A DNA stretch of 64,000 bases from the NCBI RefSeq assembly GCF_002752675.1, contig NZ_CP024608.1, positions 5,704,001-5,768,000 on the forward strand, written 5' to 3'. The DNA is from Massilia violaceinigra. Its GTDB lineage: Bacteria > Pseudomonadota > Gammaproteobacteria > Burkholderiales > Burkholderiaceae_D. The position numbers and the translations under genes were made by a program. Below are positions 1-9,600 of the stretch, in pieces. The notes beneath the pieces were generated by a model. The model was not told where the DNA came from and made no database searches. It saw only the letters and a list, made by a program, of their open reading frames with translations. The stretch's first letter is position 1. Each line of letters starts with the position of its first letter.

Positions 1-265
1 GACGTCTGCATTCGATCAGGAGGGAAGCGCGGGTGTACGCAATCTTCGCATGCGCGTTGCCTGGTGCAAGAACGCGCATCTCGATCGACATATCGGGCCT
101 GCCGTCGCGCAGCGCGCTGTCGGCATGGCCAGCGGAAAACGTCCAGCTGAGCTGCTCGTAGTCGTTCGTCAGGCAAGCCGGCCTGCCCCAGCAATACATA
201 TAGGCTACGGCATACAACACGAAACCAATGACCACGGCATAGACGACGGTACTGATCTTTTTCAA
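1..265 (-). CDS. N-terminal part of a small membrane-anchored protein (runs off window)
   Basis: The minus strand from a TTG codon at 265-263 is open for 88 codons to the window edge. The predicted start reads (M)KKISTVVYAVVIGFVLYAVA, two lysines followed by a hydrophobic stretch. That is a typical uncleaved signal anchor or signal peptide; a polar region rich in Asp, Glu and Arg follows. A purine-rich AAGGGAAG lies just upstream of the TTG and acts as ribosome binding site. No ATG fits this reading, which is why an ATG-only search misses it. The C-terminus is outside the window and I do not recognise the family. The predicted location is inner membrane or periplasm, inferred from the N-terminus only. 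Confidence 0.6.
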   Translation of the reverse strand, partial: MKKISTVVYAVVIGFVLYAVAYMYCWGRPACLTNDYEQLSWTFSAGHADSALRDGRPDMSIEMRVLAPGNAHAKIAYTRASLLIECRR

Positions 266-376
266 CTTGCTTCCCTTATATAGCGCATCGCCGCGGCCGT
301 GGAGTGGGCATGCCTGCACGCCTCGCCCACATCGGCAGCCCGAAAATGATCGATAGCCGCGCCGGACCAGCCAGAC

Positions 377-407
377 AAAAAAGGCCTGCAACCTGGGTTG
401 CAAGCCT
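377..407 (-). terminator. Rho-independent terminator of the 533-aa gene
   Basis: On the minus strand a hairpin (AGGC, one mismatch, TGCAAC stem; 4-nt loop) is followed by a run of six T (the A run at 377-382 on the plus strand). It lies about 40 bp past the stop codon of the gene ending at 446, so it fits as that gene's terminator. Confidence 0.7.
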
Positions 408-445
408 GCGAATTCGGCACCAGTGGAGCCCGTTATGACATCATT

Positions 446-2047
446 TTACACGTGCATGGCGCTGGCCTTGTCGACCGACCAGCTGCCATCCATCGGGTCC
501 GGATCGCCCTTGAGCAAAACCTGCTCGCTCAGGCTGCTCATCGATTGCTTGCGCTGGCTATCCCTTTCCTCTTCCGTCCGGCGTGGATCGCCGGTCAGGT
601 AAGGCGCCAGCGCGGACAGCAGATCGCGCTGGAACGCTTGCTGGACTGGCGTGACCATATCGGACACCAGATTGCCCATCACATAACTCATCACGCGGGC
701 CGACTGGGTGGCTGATTGATTAAGCGTGGCCTTGACCAGCCGCCCCTCGTTATACGCCAGATTTACGTCGCTGCTGGCGGCATCCTTGATCTGATGGAAA
801 TTGTAGTTTTGCGATTGCTCGGTGTAGTCCAGCTTCAGTTGCCCGCCAGGCGTGCCCGGCGTATGGAAGCTGGCGTTCAGCTCGGATTTCTGCTGCTGCG
901 AAATCGAACGCTCGCCCTGGCTGCGCCCGCCGATGCTGGTGCTTTGCGACACGTCGTAGGTGAAGCTATCCTGTTCGCTCGGACGCATCGGATTGATCGA
1001 CGTGGACGCCTGGCTCACCGATGCGCTGAAGTCGGCCAGCCCGGTGAGCGCGGCATGGTCCCCGGCCGCCAGCTCCCACTTGCCGCCCAGGGCGGCGCCG
1101 GCGCGCGGCTGTGCGGCGCCGACATTGGCGTTGAGGCCGGAAAAAGCGTCCTTGAACATCGTCATCAGCCCGCCGTCGGCACGGCCCCTGCTTGCCGCGT
1201 GGTCGAACTGCTTCAGGTGATTGGCCAGCGCCCTGGCCTGCTGTTCAGGGCTGCCCACGCCCGACAGGTTGCTGGTATCGACGCTGACCGACGCCGTGCC
1301 GGACGGGCCGCTCAGGCTTACCTTGCGGTGCGCGCCGTCGGCGCGAAAATCCAGCGCCTGCGTGCTGTCGGGATCGGTATCGAGTCTGATCACTGCGCGC
1401 AGGTCGACTGACGCCAGTGCGGACGGATCGAATTGGGTGAGGCCCGCCAGCCTGACCGAGGGCGGCTGTTCCGCCATGCCGTCGACGGCATCCTGGAAAG
1501 CGCCGGCCAGGCCGGCCAGCGCGCTGCGCTCCGCGTCGCTCAGTTCACCGCTGCTGCTCATCTGCACCGCCAGGCCATCGTCCTGGTTATCCAGCGCGAG
1601 CTTGACCTTGATGCCGCTTTTGGTGGTGATGCTGAGCGAGATCTTGTCGTCGCCCTGGCCATGCAAGGCGGGTGGTGCGGCCGAGATGCCGTAGGGCGAC
1701 CACGGCGTTGCCGCAGGTGACAGCCGCACCGACTGCGAGACATGGCTGACGTCGCCCCTGAATTGCGTCAGCAGGGCCGCGCCCAGTCCGCTGAAACGGC
1801 CGGCCAGCGAGCGCGAAGCGACATTGGTGGCGATCAATGCGCTCACGCCGTCTTGCGCTGTCGATTCCCACGTCAGCGCGGAGGCGCCGTTCAGGGATGC
1901 CGAGACGCTCTGCGGGCTGAGATAGACGATGGTCGAGGGCGTCGCCCTCTGTACTGCTGGCGCTTCGCTCCGGCTAGTGGCGAGGGCCGGGCTACGCGCC
2001 GGTGAGGAGTTCCAGTTAGGGATGGACGTGATGGCGGTCATGGACAC
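446..2047 (-). CDS. Hypothetical 533-aa Ser/Ala-rich protein
   Basis: Long minus-strand frame with GC-rich coding bias and its own terminator downstream. The start is GTG at 2047 or the ATG two codons later (2041); neither has a strong Shine-Dalgarno. I see no signal peptide, membrane segment or familiar catalytic motif. The first about 130 residues are Ser, Thr, Ala and Pro rich. The middle (about 130-250) contains amphipathic beta-type strands with many Asp and Ser. The C-terminal 60 residues are charged (DPRRTEEERDSQRKQ). The composition is like a secreted or surface-associated accessory protein, but that is a guess. The IS66 target duplication begins 16 bp upstream of the GTG, so native promoter elements were probably displaced. 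Confidence 0.75.
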   Translation of the reverse strand: MSMTAITSIPNWNSSPARSPALATSRSEAPAVQRATPSTIVYLSPQSVSASLNGASALTWESTAQDGVSALIATNVASRSLAGRFSGLGAALLTQFRGDVSHVSQSVRLSPAATPWSPYGISAAPPALHGQGDDKISLSITTKSGIKVKLALDNQDDGLAVQMSSSGELSDAERSALAGLAGAFQDAVDGMAEQPPSVRLAGLTQFDPSALASVDLRAVIRLDTDPDSTQALDFRADGAHRKVSLSGPSGTASVSVDTSNLSGVGSPEQQARALANHLKQFDHAASRGRADGGLMTMFKDAFSGLNANVGAAQPRAGAALGGKWELAAGDHAALTGLADFSASVSQASTSINPMRPSEQDSFTYDVSQSTSIGGRSQGERSISQQQKSELNASFHTPGTPGGQLKLDYTEQSQNYNFHQIKDAASSDVNLAYNEGRLVKATLNQSATQSARVMSYVMGNLVSDMVTPVQQAFQRDLLSALAPYLTGDPRRTEEERDSQRKQSMSSLSEQVLLKGDPDPMDGSWSVDKASAMHV

Positions 2048-2062
2048 TGTGTGAAAATGGTG

Positions 2063-2070
2063 GTTACAAC
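2063..2070. repeat. Target site duplication, left copy (IS66)
   Basis: GTTACAAC directly abuts the left inverted repeat of the IS66 element. The identical 8 bp follow the right end at 4545-4552. An 8-bp duplication is what IS66 elements generate. Confidence 0.93.
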
Positions 2071-2094
2071 GTAAGCGTCGTCTCAGTGCCGTCT
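2071..2094. repeat. IS66 left terminal inverted repeat
   Basis: Begins GTAAGCGTCGTCTCAGTGCC. Aligned with the reverse complement of the right end, most of the first 24 positions match, including the first nine. GTAAGCG is the usual IS66 terminus. Confidence 0.88.
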
Positions 2095-2152
2095 TGAGTC
2101 AGCCGTCGAATTCCCCGATGATGGCGTCACACCGCTGGGAAGTGGCGTGTTT

Positions 2153-3697
2153 TTAGGCAGGAGCCAACTGCCCGGCGCAATGCCAGGGCAGGAACTCGTC
2201 AACACGGTTGACGGGATGATCGGCGATGTGGGCTAGCACATGGCGCAACCAGGCTTCGGGGTCGACACCGTTCAGCTTGGCCGTCCCGATCAGCGAGTAG
2301 ATGGCGGCAGCACGTTCGCCGCCCGTGTCGGCGCCAGCAAACAGGTAGTTGCGGCGACCGATGGCAACGCCACGCAGAGCGCGTTCTGCTGCGGAGTTGT
2401 CGATCTCGATCCGGCCGTCGTCGCAGTAGCGCCCCAGCGCGGGCCACAGATTGAGGGCGTACAGGATCGCTGCCGACGTATCGGACTTGCGTGAGAGCTT
2501 CTCAAGCATGCCACGCAGCCAAGGCTCCAGGTCCTCGATCAGCGGTTTGGCCTCAGCTTGTCGTACTTGCTGTCGCTCATTCGGTGGCTTGCCGCGGATC
2601 TTCGCTTCGATCGCGTACAGTTCACCGATGCGGCGCAGGGCTTCGGTCGTCAGTTCGGAAGGTCTGGCTTCGTGCAAGTCGTAGAATTTACGCCGCGCAT
2701 GCGCCCAGCAGGCGGCCTCCTGGATCGCGCCGTCCTCGTAAAGTGCGTTGAAGCCGGCGTAGGCATCAGCTTGGAGCACGCCCTTGTAGTTGGCGAGGTG
2801 GGTCTGAGGATGGATGCCTTTGCGATCCGGCGTATAGGCAAACCACACGGCCGGCGCAGCGTTGTCGCCGCTCGGCCTGTCATCACGTACGTAGGTCCAC
2901 AACCGCGCCGTCTTTGTCTTCCCATTGCCCGGTGCCAGCACTGGAATCGGGGTGTCGTCCGCGTGCAATTTGGCACCGGCCAACACATGACGCCGGATCG
3001 CGTCGACCAAGGGGCGCAGCAGCGCGCTGGCAGCACCGACCCAACTGGCGAGCAGCGCGCGATCCAGATCGACACCCTCGCGAGCATACATGACTGCCTG
3101 CCGATACAGCGGCAGGTGATCGGCGAACTTGGCCACCAGCACGTGTGCCAGCAAGCCAGGCCCGGCGATGCCGCGCTCGATGGGCCGGCTGGGCGCTGGC
3201 GCCTGCACGATGGCATCGCAGCAGCGGCATGCCAGCTTTGGCCGCACATGGCGGATCACACGGAAACTGGCCGGCACGTACTCCAATTGTTCCGCCACAT
3301 CCTCGCCCAAGGGGCGCATTCGACCGCCGCAGGCCGAACACGCTTCAGTGCCAGGCGCATAAATCTTTTCGTCGCGCGGCAGATGGTCCGGCAGCGGCCT
3401 GCGCACCGATTTCTTGCGTGGCGCCCGATCCGCTTCGGGCATTTCCCGTTCTGCCTCGGCTTCATCAGCTTGCAGGTCTTCCAGCTGCAATTGAAGCTGC
3501 TTGATCTGGTGGTCGAGTTTCTCGGACTTGCGGCCGAACTGCATACGCCGCAGTTTGGCGATCGTCAATTTGAGGTGCTCAATTTCCGCAGCGCGCGTGT
3601 TCAGCTGCGCTTCCAGGCCCAGGATCTTTTCATCGCGCGCCAACAGCAAGGCCTTCAGGGCATTGATGTCGTTGGGCAGGTCGGTGGCGTTGATCAT
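2153..3697 (-). CDS. tnpC: IS66 transposase TnpC
   Basis: A 514-aa protein with the full IS66 TnpC layout. It has an N-terminal coiled-coil leucine-zipper-like stretch (about 15-85), a Cys-rich zinc-binding segment (CSACGG near 120 and CRCC near 160), then the DDE catalytic core. Candidate acidic residues are the Asp of HADDTP, the Asp of LQADAY, and the Glu of SAAERAL near the C-terminus. The length equals the family norm and there is no frameshift. TnpC carries out strand transfer. TnpA and TnpB are the accessory frames encoded just upstream on the same transcript. The ATG at 3697 begins MINATDLP, a common start for this family. Confidence 0.95.
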   Translation of the reverse strand: MINATDLPNDINALKALLLARDEKILGLEAQLNTRAAEIEHLKLTIAKLRRMQFGRKSEKLDHQIKQLQLQLEDLQADEAEAEREMPEADRAPRKKSVRRPLPDHLPRDEKIYAPGTEACSACGGRMRPLGEDVAEQLEYVPASFRVIRHVRPKLACRCCDAIVQAPAPSRPIERGIAGPGLLAHVLVAKFADHLPLYRQAVMYAREGVDLDRALLASWVGAASALLRPLVDAIRRHVLAGAKLHADDTPIPVLAPGNGKTKTARLWTYVRDDRPSGDNAAPAVWFAYTPDRKGIHPQTHLANYKGVLQADAYAGFNALYEDGAIQEAACWAHARRKFYDLHEARPSELTTEALRRIGELYAIEAKIRGKPPNERQQVRQAEAKPLIEDLEPWLRGMLEKLSRKSDTSAAILYALNLWPALGRYCDDGRIEIDNSAAERALRGVAIGRRNYLFAGADTGGERAAAIYSLIGTAKLNGVDPEAWLRHVLAHIADHPVNRVDEFLPWHCAGQLAPA

Positions 3698-3726
3698 GCG
3701 CCAAGTTTACGCGAGCCCAACGACGT

Positions 3727-4074
3727 TTACAAGGCTGATGTCGGCACCCAGGTACGCTCCGGCCGGCGCCAGTCAATCCCCTCCAGCAGCATCGACAGCT
3801 GCGCCTGGCTTAGCGCTACGCTGCCGCTGTTTGCCTGCGGCCAGACGAAGCGGCCTTTCTCCAGGCGCTTGGCCAGCAGGCACAGGCCATCGCCAGTCCA
3901 CCAGAGCACTTTAATCATGTCACCGCGCCGACCGCGGAACACGAACACGTGGCCGCTGTAGGGATTTTCGGTTAGCGCGTTCTCCACTCGTGCCGCGAGA
4001 CCGTTCATGCCGGCACGCATGTCAGTGATGCCCGCTGCCAGCCAGATCCGCGTACCCGCAGGCAGCCCGATCAT
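3727..4074 (-). CDS. tnpB: IS66 accessory protein TnpB (orf2)
   Basis: A 115-aa protein starting MIGLPAGTRIWLAAGITDMR with the family hallmark regions FVFRGRRGD and KVLWWTGDGLCLLAKRLEKG. Its ATG at 4074-4072 overlaps the tnpA stop as ATGA, indicating translational coupling. A longer open frame continues upstream in this phase, but homology starts here. TnpB is required for IS66 transposition; its biochemical role is unclear in the family. Confidence 0.93.
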   Translation of the reverse strand: MIGLPAGTRIWLAAGITDMRAGMNGLAARVENALTENPYSGHVFVFRGRRGDMIKVLWWTGDGLCLLAKRLEKGRFVWPQANSGSVALSQAQLSMLLEGIDWRRPERTWVPTSAL

Positions 4075-4451
4075 GGCAGCAGACGCGTCAACACTTGCGC
4101 TAGCGTTGTCGCGTCGACGCCGCCTTCCAGCCGCAATTGCACCGGTCCTACCGTCAGCAATATCACCCCTGATGACGGTGACGCACACTCGACATCCGCG
4201 CCCGCTGATTCGAGCACGGTGACCGGCAACAGCTGACCGGCCTTTTCGGCCCCGCCCTCCCGCATGTCGGCGAACTGCTTTCGCCAAGTGAAGACTTGGT
4301 TGGCATCGATATTGAACTCGCGGGCCAGGCGCGATACCGACGTCCCGGCAACGAGGGACCGGGCCACGACAGCACGTTTGAATTCGGTACTGTGCTGTCT
4401 GTAGGGCCCACGCTTGGCCGGCGGAATGACTGGTTGAATTTTTGTGTCCAT
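4071..4451 (-). CDS. tnpA: IS66 accessory protein TnpA (orf1)
   Basis: A protein of about 126 aa (MDTKIQPVIPP...) with an N-terminal helix-turn-helix of the IS3/IS66 orfA type: RAVVARSLVAGTSVSRLARE followed by NQVFTWRKQF. I chose the ATG at 4451; an in-frame ATG at 4469 would add six residues (MPTTSI). It ends in the ATGA overlap with tnpB. The HTH probably binds the element ends. Confidence 0.9.
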   Translation of the reverse strand: MDTKIQPVIPPAKRGPYRQHSTEFKRAVVARSLVAGTSVSRLAREFNIDANQVFTWRKQFADMREGGAEKAGQLLPVTVLESAGADVECASPSSGVILLTVGPVQLRLEGGVDATTLAQVLTRLLP

Positions 4452-4520
4452 AATTGAAGTTGTGGGCACAATTCATTTTGTACCCGCACTCAATCATGCC
4501 CCCAGCAGCTCAGGCGGTAC

Positions 4521-4544
4521 AGACGTTGCTGGGAAGACGCTTAC
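4521..4544. repeat. IS66 right terminal inverted repeat
   Basis: The reverse complement begins GTAAGCGTCTTCCCAGCAAC and matches the left end with a few mismatches. Confidence 0.88.
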
Positions 4545-4552
4545 GTTACAAC
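4545..4552. repeat. Target site duplication, right copy (IS66)
   Basis: GTTACAAC, identical to 2063-2070. Confidence 0.93.
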
Positions 4553-5067
4553 TCACTGAATGATTGTTTATCAACTGGACACTTAAAAACGGTCGGACCG
4601 TCGAAGCAACATTGTCATAAGGTTATAACGACCGCCGGCGGCGAATCATGAGGCCTCGCCGAAAATTCATATGATGAACGAGATGCGGATACGCCATGCA
4701 ATCTAAACAACGCCATGTGGGCCAGGCACACGAGCTCACTACGGCCGCCGGCTTCGCATCACGGAACCTGACCATGTGCCGCGCGATGCCGAGCTCTGGT
4801 CCTCTCGGATCAAGTAGCTTTCGCGCTGCCATCCAAGCAGCTAAAAAAGAGCCGCACCTGACACCCCGTTCAGTGAACAGGGATTGGGAGCGGCTTTTTT
4901 CATTCAGGTACAGATGCTGATGACGCCATGTCCACATGTCAGACCGGGCACCGATTCAGGCACTCTCGAGCATCGGGCGCTTTTGTATGCGGATTTTCTA
5001 ACTCACCACACTAGCTTCGAAGAGTGGCCAGCTACGGATGTGTACCTGACCCCACGAGTCTTCACAC
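4553..5067. other. Intergenic stretch without a convincing gene
   Basis: About 500 bp between the IS66 element and the Sel1 gene. The open frames here (for example 4623-4937 minus, 104 codons) are short, lack a good ribosome binding site and give Trp/Arg-rich products of no known family. The clearest structure is the nested hairpin at 4843-4900. Part of this stretch should be the former upstream region of the 533-aa gene, separated from it by the IS. Confidence 0.5.
4843..4900. terminator. Bidirectional terminator-like nested hairpin
   Basis: Outer arms GCCGC (4851-4855) and GCGGC (4890-4894) are flanked by six A on the left and six T on the right, so either strand yields a hairpin followed by U. 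Inside sits a second hairpin, CCCCGTTCA/TGAACAGGG. It lies downstream of the toxin-immunity transcript (minus strand), which it could terminate. Confidence 0.55.
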
Positions 5068-5601
5068 CTACTTGCCCATCGTTTTTCTACCTATTTCCAA
5101 CTCTCTGACTTTATTTGCAGCCGGGTAACTTCCATTTTTTGCAGCCGCTTCATACCACTTGAGAGCCTCTTCCTTATTCTGTTGAAAACCGAATTGTCCG
5201 TTTTCATAATAGAAAGCAAGGAAAAACTGAGAGGTGGCATGTCCCTCATTTGCAGCAGTCATCAGTTGCTCAACAGCTTCACTCCTTCGGAGCTCAAAAA
5301 GTCGAAGATCGTTAGCGATAGTAGAAAAATATAGATACCTTGCTTCTCCCACCCGGAATTCAACCCCCAACTTTCGCAAATAAAATAGCGATTCTTCTAC
5401 ATCGCCACGATTAGAGGCGTCGTCCTGTAGTTTCCAAATCGATTTTACATCTCCACGCCCTGCTGATTCCTTAAGCGAAACAACCTCATCATTTGAAAGC
5501 TGCTTACCGCAACAGGATGAAGAAAAAAAATTACCCGAAAAAAACAGAACAGCTAGCCCCAAAATTACAAAAATTGATCCTAATTTCACCAAGCGTTTCA
5601 T
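5068..5601 (-). CDS. Sel1-repeat membrane-anchored protein, candidate immunity protein
   Basis: 177 aa. The N-terminus MKRLVKLGSIFVILGLAVLFF is a basic plus hydrophobic anchor, placing the rest in the periplasm. Cysteines follow (SSSCCGK), but the residue three before the first Cys is not a lipobox Leu, so a lipoprotein call is weak. A Sel1-like repeat is clear at about 118-160 (GHATSQFFLAFYYENG...EEALKWYEAAAKNG), with weaker helical repeats before it. The ATG overlaps the stop of the giant RHS gene as ATGA, and AAAGGG inside the end of that gene serves as ribosome binding site, so translation is coupled. Known precedent: Sel1-repeat proteins act as immunity proteins for some secreted antibacterial effectors (the Tli5b proteins of Pseudomonas). 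Base composition is much more AT-rich than the RHS core, matching only the toxin tip. Function is inferred from position and fold. Confidence 0.75.
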   Translation of the reverse strand: MKRLVKLGSIFVILGLAVLFFSGNFFSSSCCGKQLSNDEVVSLKESAGRGDVKSIWKLQDDASNRGDVEESLFYLRKLGVEFRVGEARYLYFSTIANDLRLFELRRSEAVEQLMTAANEGHATSQFFLAFYYENGQFGFQQNKEEALKWYEAAAKNGSYPAANKVRELEIGRKTMGK

Positions 5602-6640
5602 GGCCCTTTAATCTCCTTACCATCCTTGAAATATCGCCAATTTCCGGCCGTATCGAAATCCGGCGTATACCCAAAGACACTCTTCACCTCCTTGTGGTAC
5701 GGCACATTTTCCTGAATTGGCCCATAAGCAAACAGTTTACCATCCGGTGCTTTTATCGTTACACCTGGATGCGATGCAGAATACTGCATCGCAATTGGAT
5801 TCGTACCGTGCCCTGCATTGCAAACCCACCAAACAAAATTTTTAATATTTGGTCCAATTTTAGTTGTCGCATCAATATGTTTACTCAATTCGCCTGCGGA
5901 CATGCTCGCCACCGTCTGTCCATCCGGGGTACCGTGCGCCCAGAGTTCCGCAGTATGCGTTGGCCCGTCACGCAGTCCCGATCCATGTGTAGTGAAAAAA
6001 TCAGGCAAGCCGGCGAAATCTCTATCAGAAATATACCTAATAACTCTCGCATGTCCTGAGTAATCCTTGCGGATACCCGCGCCGCCATTTTGGCTCTCCA
6101 CGTTACCCATATTTAGAACAATATTCGCTTGGCTATTTCGAATATTATTGAGGCGAGCATATTCCATCTGCTGATTGATATTCAGGTTAAATCCGTGCCG
6201 CTCCAACCTGCCCATTTTCGCTTCCGTATCCTCCAGGTTCAACTGCGCCGAAATTCGACTCGGCCGACCTATAGATGAATTATCGAAATGTCCGGAAGCG
6301 TGCTGCCCGTCGGAAGTTGATTTTCCGTCATTACTTAGCCACTTCTGCAGGGGGTACACGATATTTCGATTGACCCATGAGGGCCTTTTACCATTTGTTC
6401 CAAAGACCATGCCAGATTCAGTCCGCATTCCTTCTACATATCCGGTTGTATCTGTAGCCGCTTGCGTCTCGTTATTCAACGTTAGGCTACCGTAATCAAG
6501 AGATTTCCGCGTGCCGCCTCCGCTCCCGCCGCCAACATCCGCTTGCGGAGCTGCGCTCGGAGAAGAAATACCATTATTAAAAGAAAAATTCTCCGCATCA
6601 TCAACACCGTGCACATTCAAGAAAGGCAGATCTTGCAGCG
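5598..6640 (-). other. Low-GC C-terminal toxin module of the giant RHS protein
   Basis: The last about 345 codons are visibly richer in A/T than the rest of the gene and share this with the neighbouring Sel1 gene. The segment begins near a glycine-rich linker (VGGGSGGGT). The final about 150 residues contain AELWAHGTPDGQ (His7698) and FVWWVCNAGHGTN (Cys7736). A hydrophobic strand ending in His-Gly, then about 38 residues on a hydrophobic strand ending in Cys, is the pattern of clan CD (caspase-fold) peptidases such as C80 and gingipain. The peptidase call is inference; a domain of this shape with a lost or different activity is possible. Confidence 0.55.
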
Positions 6641-9600
6641 CTGGCGGGATTCCCGGAATTGGCGAGCGCATCTGGGAATCAGACAATCCAATCGTTGGGC
6701 GCTCCTCAGCCTGCGGCAGCATTACTTCCCGTGATCTTTGCCCCAGCGCATTGCCGAACGAATCCAACGCAATCTGCCCATACTCAACACGGCCTCCGCG
6801 TAATGCCGCCGTCGTCACACCGCCCAGAAAACTGCTCAGTGTCCTACTCGCAAGTACACCAATTGGGCTGGAACCCAGATTAATTCCACCAAAGACTTGA
6901 CCGATGACGGGCCCCATGCCCGCCACGGCAACATTCCGCCACTCAAAGTGCTCCTGCACGTTCGCCTTGACAGCAATAGCTTGGATCGTCGCATTTGCAA
7001 GTGCGCTGTTGAACATCCCGTTCGCAAGCGGTTGCGCGGCGCCAAATGGCTGGAAGGCCATTCCCGCGCCAACCGCGCCACCGACAGCGGCCATTCCGAC
7101 GGCTTTCCAGCTAAATTTCTCCTGCTCGCCAGCCAGCATGCCCGCTACCTGTCCAGCGGCAGAGGCGACCCCTGCGGAAATCGCCGCGATCGCCATTTTC
7201 GCCCAAATGGAGGCGCCGGCTGGCATCACATACATCATTACCACCGCCACGATAACGGTGACAATGGCCCCTACCGGCCCGCATTTGGGCGGTGCGCCCG
7301 CTGCCGCAGGCATCGTCGGCATGGTCGTACCGATGGCCTCGCTGGCGCTGTACGGCGCAAATGTATCATAGGCGTTGTGCACCGTGTTCACGCGCGCCGG
7401 CAATTTCAGCAACTGGTTGGCACTGAGCTTCTCGCCGCCACTCAAACCATTGGCGTCGGCAATCAGGTACCACAGATTCGCATCTCCCCAGACCGTCCTG
7501 GCAATCGCCTGCAGGCTTTCACCGTCAACGCGCACGGTGAAGATCGTCGGCGCCGCGATATTCGCGCCCGACGTCGCCGACTCGTACGGATTGGCGAAGC
7601 CGTCCGTGCCCACGTTGCGGCCTGTCGTTCCCATCACTTCACCATTGACGATCATCGTGCGCGTGATGCCGCTCGCATCCGTCTTGTACAACACGCGCCC
7701 GAGGGCGTCGTTGATGAAGGTACGCGTCAGCGGTTTGTCAGGATCGCTGTTGTCGATGATCTTCTTGACGTTGCCGTTCTGATCGAAGTAACTGACCACG
7801 TCTCTGCTGGTGCCGTTGACATACCCCGTCACCAGCGCTTCCTTGTAAGTCTCGAACAATTCGAAGCGCGAGCTGTAATCGGTGTGATTGGCAAACTTCG
7901 GCGGAACAACGCTATAGCCGACCAGGTTGCCGGCGCCGTCATAGCCGCCGGCCCCTCCCGAGCGCGGCATGTAATACAGGTCGTCCTTGAACACGCCATC
8001 GACCTGACGCGACTTCATGCGGATCACCTGGCCCGACGAGTCGTAGGCGTAGGTGCGCGTTTCCGCCACCAGGCCGAACTGACGCAGCGCTTTTTCGTCC
8101 ACGCCATTCATCTGGCCGCTGCGAACGATACGCCCGGCACCGTCATAGGTACGGATGTCCGTCATGACGTGATCGCGCTCGACCTCCGATAAGCGCCCGG
8201 CTTCATCGTAGGAGAATGTCTCCATCGTCAGCTTCGGGTCGTAGCGATCAGGACCCGAATACATATAGCTGTCGGTGAGACGCCAGCCAGCCAGGTTATA
8301 CGTCATCACGTGGCCGTTCGGACCCATCAGGGGGTTATTCGGATCGCTTTCGTTGAACTTTCCGTTGGCGACCGTCATCCGGTTCATCACGTCGAACTTG
8401 TTGTTGGCATCCACCCGATGGGAATTGCCATAGCCATCAATGGACTTGGTCACCACCCGTGTACGATTGCCGTTCTTGTCATAGGTGATCTCCACGTCGG
8501 ACTGGCCGTCGGCCACATGGGTCATGCGCCCTTGCTGGTCGTACTCGATGAAGTTGTTCTGCGCCGTGACCGCCACATTCTCGACAATGGCAACCGTGTT
8601 CTCGCGCACGTGCTGGCCGACCAGGTTGTAGGCATAGGTGGTCGTCGTTTTCGTGGCCTCGTCGCTAATTTTGGTCAGCAGCCCGCCCTCGTACGTGTAG
8701 CGGATATCCTGGCTGCCCAGGCTGGTGGGTGTGCCTACCGTCGTGAAGCGTTCCGTCGACGTTTGCCTGACCAGGCGATTCATGCCGTCGTAGGCGTACG
8801 ATATGGTCGCCTTGCCCAGGTCGACATGGCTGAGTACCTTGCCGAAGGCGTCAACTTTCCATGTCATCGAGTCGAAATTGCCGTTGTATTCGGCCGTTTT
8901 GTGATGGAACGCGTCGTACGCCATGCGCATGATACGCCCCGCCGCACCCGTGACCGGATTGCCGTTGGCATCGGCCAGGTAGCCCTGGCGAGTCCAGACA
9001 ACGTTGCCTTCCAGATCATACCCGGCCGTGGAGCGCTCGCCAGCCCCGTTCACGCTGGTCACCTTACGACCCAACTCGTCGTAATAATAGGTGTCGACCA
9101 GCTTCCTGGTGGTCACCGCGAGATTCATTCCACCGCCGTCCGCGTGATGAAACGCCACGCCAACTTCCACTTCCGCCGTCGAGGTCGACGTCAGGCGGCC
9201 CATGCGGTCATACGCATAGGCAGTGGTCGCGCCCTCGGTCTGGGCCATCGACACGCGCTCGCCGAACAGGTTGAATTTGTTGTGCACGCCGCCGTTGTCG
9301 GCATGGATCACTTCACCCAGGAAGCCGTTGGTGTCGTACACCATGCGCGTCAAAGCGCGTCTGGCGTCGCGGCTGCCGACGTCGCGGCCGAGCTGGTCGT
9401 AATAGCTGCTGACCGTGCCCACGACCTTCAGCGTGCCCCCCACCTCCGTGATGGTGTGCTTGTCGAGCACCTGATTGTTGGCGTTGTAGATGTATTGCAT
9501 GCTCCAGCGGGTATCGCGCGGGTCGGTAACCGAGACGACATTGCCCCAGCGGTCGACCCGCTGGTAACTGGTCGGGCGCACCACGGTGGCCGCCTTGCCC

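Larger units (their letters stand above)
2071..4544 (-). mobile_element. Complete IS66-family insertion sequence, about 2.47 kb
   Basis: The element carries tnpA, tnpB and tnpC in the usual IS66 order on the minus strand. It is bounded by imperfect terminal inverted repeats starting GTAAGCGTC at both ends and by a perfect 8-bp duplication, GTTACAAC. All three frames are intact, so it may still be mobile and looks recent. It inserted between the 533-aa gene (446-2047) and whatever lay upstream. The space between the left end and that gene is too short to hold the original promoter, so any current expression would depend on sequence within or beyond the element. Confidence 0.95.

Noticed and set aside
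4623..4937. 104-codon minus-strand frame near the IS66 right end
   Set aside because: No ribosome binding site, unusual Trp/Arg-rich composition and overlap with a terminator-like hairpin.
5480..5601. Lipoprotein signal for the Sel1 protein because of the Cys-Cys after the hydrophobic segment
   Set aside because: The residues before the first Cys (SSS) do not form a lipobox; a plain membrane anchor fits better.
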